From assembly GCA_046350295.1 (NCBI GenBank), contig JAXMAR010000005.1, positions 124,001 through 188,000 on the forward strand: DNA of 64,000 nt. The letters are read 5' to 3'. Under the pieces are notes generated by a model, which saw only the letters and a program-made list of their open reading frames with translations, was not told the DNA's origin and did not search any database. Positions 58,445 through 64,000 of the stretch are shown here, piece by piece. A program made the translations under genes and the position numbers. The first letter of the stretch is position 1. Each line of letters opens with the position of its first letter. The stretch is from JAXMAR01 sp046350295 (GTDB taxonomy: Bacteria > Planctomycetota > Planctomycetia > Gemmatales > Gemmataceae).

Positions 58445-60286
58445 TCACTCAGTTTTCGTAGTGACTACTTCCAGGATCGCCTGTTCGCGTACCGCCAGCA
58501 GGTTTCCCTCGAACCCGAGTAACAGGCGGTAGAGCAAAGCCAAAAGAGCCGCTTCCACCAAGGATAACGCCAGACACAGGGGCGCCCCGGCCGGGATGCG
58601 ATCCTCGAGAAGAAACACGATCCCGAGCGGCGCCAAGGCCACGGCGGCGAGGATCGGAAAAGCGAGCGTGAAGGCCAGGTGCAGGAGGAATACCAGGCCC
58701 TTGGGGCGGGTCGGCCGCAACGACCCCGCCGCGACCGCCATGGGCGCCAGGATCGACAGCAGGTTCGTCAGGAGCGCGTAGATGAGATAAACGGAAACGA
58801 GCTGTGGAAAGAGGGCGAGAAAGAGATCCAGCGGCATCGGAAAGAACACCTCGATGGCTCCGATGATGAAGAGGCTGAGGACGAGGGCCATCGGAAAGGC
58901 CGCAATGTTCTTGCCGAGCAGGATGTCGCGGCGCGGCGCCGGGCACAGCACGTAGGAGCGAAAACCGGAGCGGTCGAAGCCGAACTGGTTCCCGGTCACC
59001 TGGATCATCGTCAAGAGGACGGTGCAGACGCCGCCGAAGGCCATGAGCGGGCGCAGCAGCACGGGCGGATCGATCCGCTGCGTGACGAACATGGAGCCGA
59101 ACACGATGGCCAGAATGAACGGCGTCAACAGAACCATGCGGGCCTCCGGAGCGCGGAGCAAGGACCGGAAACCGGCCAGCGCGATCGCCGAGGCGTGCTC
59201 GGAAACCCAGGGCAGCTTCCATTCCAGGAGCGAGCCCTTGCGCGAATTGACCCGGATCGCGTCCGGCTGGCGCGGAACGGGCGCGGCGATCCTCGGCTTC
59301 GTCCCGCCGCTGAACTCGCCGCGGTAAAGCCGGACCGTCGTCTTGTAGGAGCGTTTCAGACTCAGGCCGCCGATCAGCGTCATGCCGAGAAACGGCAGCA
59401 CGGCGATGAGGAGATTGTCCTCGGCGGCCGCCCTGGCGCCATAGGGAAGCCAGCCGGGAGGCAGAATCATGTTGATGAGCGTGGAGACCTCGTCGACCTG
59501 ACGCCAGGTGCGAGCGGCGGTGGCGGCGCGGCGCGACCGCGCCGCGGCGTCGAGCTCCCGGCCGCGCCGCGCGTATTCGTCATCGTCAATCCGCTTGGCT
59601 TTCCAGTCCTTTTCCAGCTCACTTCGCTCCTGCGACGGCTTGTCGCCCGGTTCCAGGCCGCGCCAGGGGGCGAAGAGGTTGATGAGCTGCGGCGTCTGGC
59701 TGAGGAGGACGACGGCCAGCGTCACCACCATGATCACGGTGCGCCGGCGCCGCTTGTTCGCCATGAGCGCCGCGAGCCAGCCACGAAGCTGATAGGTCAG
59801 GGCCGTCACCATGAAAAGAAAGGCGCCGACCAGGGGGAAGAGGACGAGAAACGCGGGGCCGCGCTCGATGGCCAGGCCGATGGTGAGCCCGATCATCGCC
59901 GGGAGGAAGACGATCATGCTCAGGCTGAGCCAGGAGGCGACGTAGTTGATGAAGAAGACGCCGCGCAGCGACACGGGCAGGTGCAGGAACTTGTCGAGGG
60001 AGAGCAGCTCGGCGCGCTGCAGCTCCGCGACCAGCCCGATCATCCAGAAGAAGAGCATGGCGACGACCAGGCCGTCCCAGACCAGCATGAGGACGCCCGG
60101 GCCCGCTTCATCGAGGGCGAACAGGCCGATGAGCAGCATGGCGGTGAACATCGCCAGGCTGATGAGGACGCCGACGACCATCACGATGATGAGCACGACC
60201 ATGTTGGCGACGCCGCCGCGCCGCGCCTGATTCATGGTCAGGCGCCAGCGCAGCGCCAGCACCGCCTTGAAATGTTCCCAGTTCAC
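58445..60286 (-). CDS. ABC-2-type exporter permease
   Basis: The 613-residue membrane protein begins MNWEHFKAVLALRWRLTMNQ. It has about 12 hydrophobic helices in two blocks (residues about 27-190 and 280-590) split by a charged cytoplasmic linker (KPSQERSELEKDWKAKRIDD). It overlaps the ATPase gene by 4 bases (ATGA) and is the evident membrane half of the same exporter. The substrate is unknown. Confidence 0.83.
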   Translation of the reverse strand: MNWEHFKAVLALRWRLTMNQARRGGVANMVVLIIVMVVGVLISLAMFTAMLLIGLFALDEAGPGVLMLVWDGLVVAMLFFWMIGLVAELQRAELLSLDKFLHLPVSLRGVFFINYVASWLSLSMIVFLPAMIGLTIGLAIERGPAFLVLFPLVGAFLFMVTALTYQLRGWLAALMANKRRRRTVIMVVTLAVVLLSQTPQLINLFAPWRGLEPGDKPSQERSELEKDWKAKRIDDDEYARRGRELDAAARSRRAATAARTWRQVDEVSTLINMILPPGWLPYGARAAAEDNLLIAVLPFLGMTLIGGLSLKRSYKTTVRLYRGEFSGGTKPRIAAPVPRQPDAIRVNSRKGSLLEWKLPWVSEHASAIALAGFRSLLRAPEARMVLLTPFILAIVFGSMFVTQRIDPPVLLRPLMAFGGVCTVLLTMIQVTGNQFGFDRSGFRSYVLCPAPRRDILLGKNIAAFPMALVLSLFIIGAIEVFFPMPLDLFLALFPQLVSVYLIYALLTNLLSILAPMAVAAGSLRPTRPKGLVFLLHLAFTLAFPILAAVALAPLGIVFLLEDRIPAGAPLCLALSLVEAALLALLYRLLLGFEGNLLAVREQAILEVVTTKTE

Positions 60287-61053
60287 GTCGGTCGTTCCTC
60301 GAGCCAGCGCAGCTTCTGCGTCACTTCCGCGTCCGCCCCCACCTTTTCCAGGAAGCGATCCTCCAGGGAGCGGCCGCGCCTAATCTCGTCCATGGACGCC
60401 TGCTCCACCAGCTTCCCCTTGGCGATGATGCCGACGTGGCTACAGAGCCGCTCGACGATCTCCAGCACGTGCGACGTGAGAAAGACCGTCGAGCCGCGCG
60501 ACACGTAGCCCGACAACAGGTCGCGGATGACGCGCGAGGTGACGGCGTCCACCCCCTCGAACGGCTCGTCGAGAAACAGGAGGTCCGGGTTGGGCAGGAG
60601 CGCCGCCGCCAGGGCCAGCTTCTTCTTCATGCCGTGCGAATACTCCAGCGACAGCTTCTTCTCCTCGTTGTCCAGGCCGAGGACGACAAGAAGTTCGTCG
60701 GTGCGCTCGCGGATGGTGTCGCGCGGCAACAGGTACATCCGGCCCACGAAGGTGAGGTACTCGCGCGCCGTCAGGTTATCGAACAGGGCGAGATCCTCGG
60801 GGACGACGCCCATGCGGCTCTTCACCGCGAGCGCTTGCCGCGGCTCGAGCATGTCCTTGTCCAGGAGCAGCATCCGGCCGCTGGTGGGGGCGAGCAGGCC
60901 GGTGAGCATTTTGATGGTGGTCGACTTGCCGGCGCCGTTGGGGCCGAGAAAGCCGTAGAACGTGCCGCGCTCGACGCGCAGATCGATGGCGTCGACGGCG
61001 CAGAAGCCGTCGAAGTAGCGGGTGAGGGCATGGGTTTCGATGACGAGGGACAT
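60283..61053 (-). CDS. ABC exporter ATP-binding protein
   Basis: The 256-residue ATPase has Walker A GFLGPNGAGKSTTIKMLTGL, Q-loop GVVPEDLALFDNLTAREYLT, a signature of the form YSHGMKKKLALAAALL (in place of LSGGQ, usual for ABC-2 drug/antibiotic exporter ATPases), Walker B LLFLDEPFEGVD and the switch His in FLTSHVLEIVERL. It drives the permease encoded directly behind it. Confidence 0.93.
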   Translation of the reverse strand: MSLVIETHALTRYFDGFCAVDAIDLRVERGTFYGFLGPNGAGKSTTIKMLTGLLAPTSGRMLLLDKDMLEPRQALAVKSRMGVVPEDLALFDNLTAREYLTFVGRMYLLPRDTIRERTDELLVVLGLDNEEKKLSLEYSHGMKKKLALAAALLPNPDLLFLDEPFEGVDAVTSRVIRDLLSGYVSRGSTVFLTSHVLEIVERLCSHVGIIAKGKLVEQASMDEIRRGRSLEDRFLEKVGADAEVTQKLRWLEERPT

Positions 61054-61108
61054 GAGGATATCGTATGCCCTTTGCCCCGTTCAGCGCTCGCATCGCGTCG
61101 GGCGATCC

Positions 61109-61837
61109 TCACACCGCGATGCGCAATCCCGCGCACGTCTCGACGTAGCTCGCCTCCAGGTCCAGCGGCACGCAGAGATCGGCCGCCAGCCAGAGCGGCA
61201 CGGTCGGCAGGGTCTTGCCGAGGGTGAGGGCCGTGGGCCAGCCTTCGAGGCGCGGCTTCTTCCGGCCTGTGCAGGCCCGATAACCAACCGCGTAGAGGCC
61301 GGTGGGCGAGCGCCAGAAAGCGGCGGGCTTGGAAACGCCGAGCAGGCGGAACAGGTCGTCGTGCAAGTTGGCGTTTCGGGACGTGACGACGTCCACGATA
61401 ACGAGGCCGATGCCGTTCCTCAGGTATCCGACGCACTTGGCGGCGAACGTGAGCCGGCTGCGACGCCGGTCCTTGTTGGCGGGGCTGATCAGCTCGATTG
61501 CCGCACGCAGCTCGGCGCCGCCGCCCAGGTCCTGAAAGACCTTGACCTCGAAGCTCTCCAGGTGCGCAAAGCTCACAGGCGTGGCGATCTTCGGCTTGCC
61601 CGGCGTCCAGACTGCGACCGTCCCTTCCCCTTTCCCGACTCGGCCACCCGGCAGCTCCAGGGTCGCGACATCGATCTCCACCCCCGGCCCAAGCGAGATC
61701 TCGGATTCGGCGAAGTAATCGGAAGGAAGGACGCCCTGGTTCAGTTCCTTGGCAATGAACGTGGCCCAGCTGTGGTGAAAACCTTCCCAGCGGCGCGTGC
61801 CGTGCAGCGGCGGATGGAAAGGATCGAGCAACGGCAT
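61109..61837 (-). CDS. DUF4058 family protein
   Basis: The 242-residue soluble protein begins MPLLDPFHPPLHGTRRWEGF HHSWATF, the family hallmark, with IELISPANKDRR in the middle resembling a PD-(D/E)XK-like core (E-I-x-S-P-x-N-K). DUF4058 genes are common in planctomycetes and cyanobacteria; the function is unknown. It is a single gene 43 bases after the lipoprotein gene. Confidence 0.85.
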   Translation of the reverse strand: MPLLDPFHPPLHGTRRWEGFHHSWATFIAKELNQGVLPSDYFAESEISLGPGVEIDVATLELPGGRVGKGEGTVAVWTPGKPKIATPVSFAHLESFEVKVFQDLGGGAELRAAIELISPANKDRRRSRLTFAAKCVGYLRNGIGLVIVDVVTSRNANLHDDLFRLLGVSKPAAFWRSPTGLYAVGYRACTGRKKPRLEGWPTALTLGKTLPTVPLWLAADLCVPLDLEASYVETCAGLRIAV

Positions 61838-61880
61838 GGGACAACTTTCATGCTTGGAAGCGACTGCACCGTCGTACGCT

Positions 61881-63023
61881 TCATGCCTTCCCCTTCGGCG
61901 GCAGCGGCATCACCGAGCGGCTCCGCGTTTCCGGCGTCGCGAAGACGCGGTCGTAATAGAGGTGCAGTCCGTGCGTCGCGTGATAAAGGGAGCCCGAGTC
62001 GATATCGGTGTGCGAGCGGTCGAGGATCGTCTTGCACAGGACCATCACCGCGTCCTGCACCCAGGGGGCACGCAGCTCGTCGTCCGGCAGGTAGAGGGCG
62101 AGCCATTCGAGGACGTGTCCGGTCGTGTTGATGCGGCGGTCCGGGTCGGTCGTCGCGCCGGGGCCGTTCACGTAGGTGTCGGCGAAGGTCCCGTCCGGGT
62201 TCTGAAATTGCTTCGCCGCTTCCTTGTACTTCAGCAGGTGCTTGGAAACATCGGCCCAGACGCCCTCGATCTTGCCCCCCTTCTGCAGGTACAGGTGGTA
62301 GACCCAGGTGAGGCCGAAGAGGCTGTGGGTGCCGCCGCAGGCCGCCTTCGCCATGTCGGCGTTGAGTTCGGCCCGCAGCAGGTCCTGCAGGCTCACCTTG
62401 TCGCCGTCCATGTTGGTCCAGGGGGGAACGTCGACGCCGTAGTGATCGGCGATCACCAGGATGGCCCAGCCCAGCTCCTGGCTCTTGGTGGCGCTCGCAC
62501 GCTGCTTGCTGTAGCGGATGAGATCGAGGAACGTGTAGTCGACGCCGTCGACGCGGATGGGCTTGTCGCGCGCAATGCCCCACTGGATCATCTCGGCCAG
62601 GAATTGGTCCTGGTGTCCCTGGCCGATCGGTACCGGTCCGATGCGGACGTCCAGACCGTGTGGCGGATGCGGCTCGAACTTCAGGCCGCGCACCTCCTGG
62701 CCCGCGCTGTCCTTGCCGGCGCAGACGAAATCGATGGCCTTGAGCTTCTTGCCGGTGTTGCGGTCGAGCACCTCGGTGTCAAGCCCCATGCCGAGGATGC
62801 CGTGAAAGATCGTCCAGAAGCTGAACGTCGTCTCCAGGCTGCGGGCGTGGACGTGCTTCAAGGTCGCCTCGATGCGCGGCTTCATCTCGGCCGGCAGCTC
62901 GACCTTGGGCGGCGGCGCGTCCTTCTCCTTCTCGACCTTGATATCCTTCTTGCGCTCCGGGGCGCAGCTCAGGCCCAGGGTGATGAGGCCGAGGAGGAGC
63001 AGGGAGACGATCTTGCCGCGCAT
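61881..63023 (-). CDS. Lipoprotein of unknown function (380 aa)
   Basis: The protein has a lipoprotein signal (KIVSLLLLGLITLGLSC, lipid Cys about residue 20). A charged linker follows, then a mostly helical domain with repeated HS/HG motifs (GGTHSLFGLTWVYHLYLQKG, ATTDPDRRINTTGHVLEWLA, DSGSLYHATHGLHLYYDRVF). That pattern suggests an alpha/alpha-barrel. The start at 63023 sets the signal peptide correctly; an ATG at 63062 is possible. It is conserved among planctomycetes by its look, but no activity is known to me. Confidence 0.72.
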   Translation of the reverse strand: MRGKIVSLLLLGLITLGLSCAPERKKDIKVEKEKDAPPPKVELPAEMKPRIEATLKHVHARSLETTFSFWTIFHGILGMGLDTEVLDRNTGKKLKAIDFVCAGKDSAGQEVRGLKFEPHPPHGLDVRIGPVPIGQGHQDQFLAEMIQWGIARDKPIRVDGVDYTFLDLIRYSKQRASATKSQELGWAILVIADHYGVDVPPWTNMDGDKVSLQDLLRAELNADMAKAACGGTHSLFGLTWVYHLYLQKGGKIEGVWADVSKHLLKYKEAAKQFQNPDGTFADTYVNGPGATTDPDRRINTTGHVLEWLALYLPDDELRAPWVQDAVMVLCKTILDRSHTDIDSGSLYHATHGLHLYYDRVFATPETRSRSVMPLPPKGKA

Positions 63024-63120
63024 GGCCTGGACCCGTTCGGGGGACTTCGTTTCGGTGACCATCCTTGGGGCTGGGGTCGGCGTTTTTCACGGACCGCGCG
63101 TTCGCGCGACCCAGCACCGA

Positions 63121-64000
63121 TTATACGCGCGTCGCCTTCACGCTTCGCGGCGATTCCTCGCTCGCACGCCGCGGCGCCGGCGCCGCGGTCGTCCGGCTCT
63201 TGAACAAGCGGACGATCCAGCCGAGCGACGAGCGCCATTCTTCCGGCCTCAGGTAGGCGAGGCAGCCCACGAGGTAGAACGGCCCGAACAGCGGCAGCCC
63301 GAAGATGAACACGCAACCGAGCCAGCCGACGACGGCGCCGCCGATCGAAAGCCAGCGCCAGCCGCGGCGCCAGGCGAAGGCCGGGAAGGCGAGCTGCCAC
63401 GCGAGCATCAGGTAGCCGCACACGCTCAGGACGAAGAAATAGGCCGACGCTGAGGAGCGCAGGTCGATCAAATCGCGGGCCGTGGTCTTGTACGGGGAGT
63501 GCAGCGGGAAGAACATGGCGACGCCGGACCACCACTCCGCCATCTGCAGCTTGTGCAAGGCGCTGACGACGACGACGATGGCGAAGTGGACCTGGAACAG
63601 GCGGACGGCGAAGTTGGCGGCGTAGCTGCGATACTCGGGGCCCCGCTCCGGCGCGAACAGGCGCGTCAGGTAGACGTCGCGCGGGCCGAAAATGCGCTCG
63701 AGCGGCGTCGCGGGCCGGCTGTACTGCCCATAGAAGAGATAGCCGAGCATCACGTAGAACGTCGGGATCAGCAGCAGATAGTCGACGTCGTACGCGACCA
63801 CCGGGCTGGAGAGAAACGAGACGGCGATGATCCAGGCTCCGAGCGCCGTCAGGCGGACGGCGATGCCGAGCGTGAAGAGTCCCAGCACGACGATCGACAG
63901 CCAGTAGATGACGTTGATCGCCGTCGTGTTCTCGCCCGCCATGTAGAGGATCGACCAGCCGATCGGGACCGGCGGGCTGTCGGGCGGCTGAATGTCGGAG
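63121..64000 (-). CDS. HTTM-domain (vitamin-K carboxylase-like) membrane protein, 5' end outside the window
   Basis: The frame stays open to the window edge. The visible 292 residues hold about six membrane helices, the pair IGWSILYMAGENTTAINVIY and LTALGAWIIAVSFLSSP, and the HTTM-like block VRLFQVHFAIVVVVSALHKL, QMAEWWSGVAMFFPLH. The family is related to gamma-glutamyl carboxylase membrane domains. The C-terminal tail is basic. The start and first helices lie beyond 64000. Confidence 0.8.
   Translation of the reverse strand, partial: SDIQPPDSPPVPIGWSILYMAGENTTAINVIYWLSIVVLGLFTLGIAVRLTALGAWIIAVSFLSSPVVAYDVDYLLLIPTFYVMLGYLFYGQYSRPATPLERIFGPRDVYLTRLFAPERGPEYRSYAANFAVRLFQVHFAIVVVVSALHKLQMAEWWSGVAMFFPLHSPYKTTARDLIDLRSSASAYFFVLSVCGYLMLAWQLAFPAFAWRRGWRWLSIGGAVVGWLGCVFIFGLPLFGPFYLVGCLAYLRPEEWRSSLGWIVRLFKSRTTAAPAPRRASEESPRSVKATRV

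Overview
The window is GC-rich, densely coded DNA of a planctomycete, most likely in or near the Gemmataceae. The evidence is family content: a DUF1549/DUF1553 protein, a DUF1559 prepilin-type protein with a small lipoprotein behind it, a large PVC-type dehydrogenase/HEAT/cytochrome c protein, a secreted protein with the 'LEAREVPAT' N-terminal motif, and many imperfect hairpin repeats between genes. No rRNA, tRNA or CRISPR array was recognised. Two genes are cut by the window edges: glgA at the left and an HTTM membrane protein at the right.

Layout. 0-9 kb: glgA (partial), a Cys-rich secreted protein, a plant/chlamydial-type fabI, small proteins, hflX, ubiX, tatA, a DUF1549/DUF1553 protein and a 5'-truncated Uma2 pseudogene. 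9-13.4 kb: a PgpH-like 7TM-HD protein and PhoH, then an antitoxin whose VapC partner survives only as its two ends, then a small kinase-like protein. 13.4-17.4 kb: a pstSCAB phosphate uptake operon whose PstS looks circularly permuted. 17.5-24.2 kb: a von Willebrand A protein, a parvulin-type isomerase, a GH63-like glucosidase and an intact PIN-domain toxin-antitoxin pair. 24.2-28.6 kb: prfA, an 0.7-kb array of nested repeats, an esterase, a DUF1559 protein and a lipoprotein. 28.6-37.6 kb: a nucleoside phosphorylase between an amino-acid permease and a decayed copy of that permease's 3' end, then secreted or lipoprotein genes including the multidomain PVC-type protein. 37.7-42.7 kb: rpmI-rplT-pheS-pheT, with a REP-associated tyrosine transposase and its inverted REP hairpins lodged between pheS and pheT. 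43-48.4 kb: a secreted protein, a DUF4259 protein and a large MBG-repeat surface protein broken by several single-base frameshifts. 48.7-64 kb: a NarL-type two-component pair, an Rpn-family nuclease with a duplicated tail, a polysaccharide deacetylase/FG-GAP protein, a HAD phosphatase, an ECF sigma/anti-sigma pair with a secreted protein, a receiver protein, an ABC exporter pair, and DUF4058, lipoprotein and HTTM genes.

How it works together. Most genes are housekeeping (fatty acid synthesis, translation, ribosome rescue, phosphate uptake, Tat export) in short operons. Between them lie at least six families of short palindromic or inverted repeats, usually just after stop codons. The items most worth a second look are the permuted PstS, the internally deleted VapC, the REP-flanked transposase inside the pheST operon, and the repeat array at 25.4-26.1 kb.
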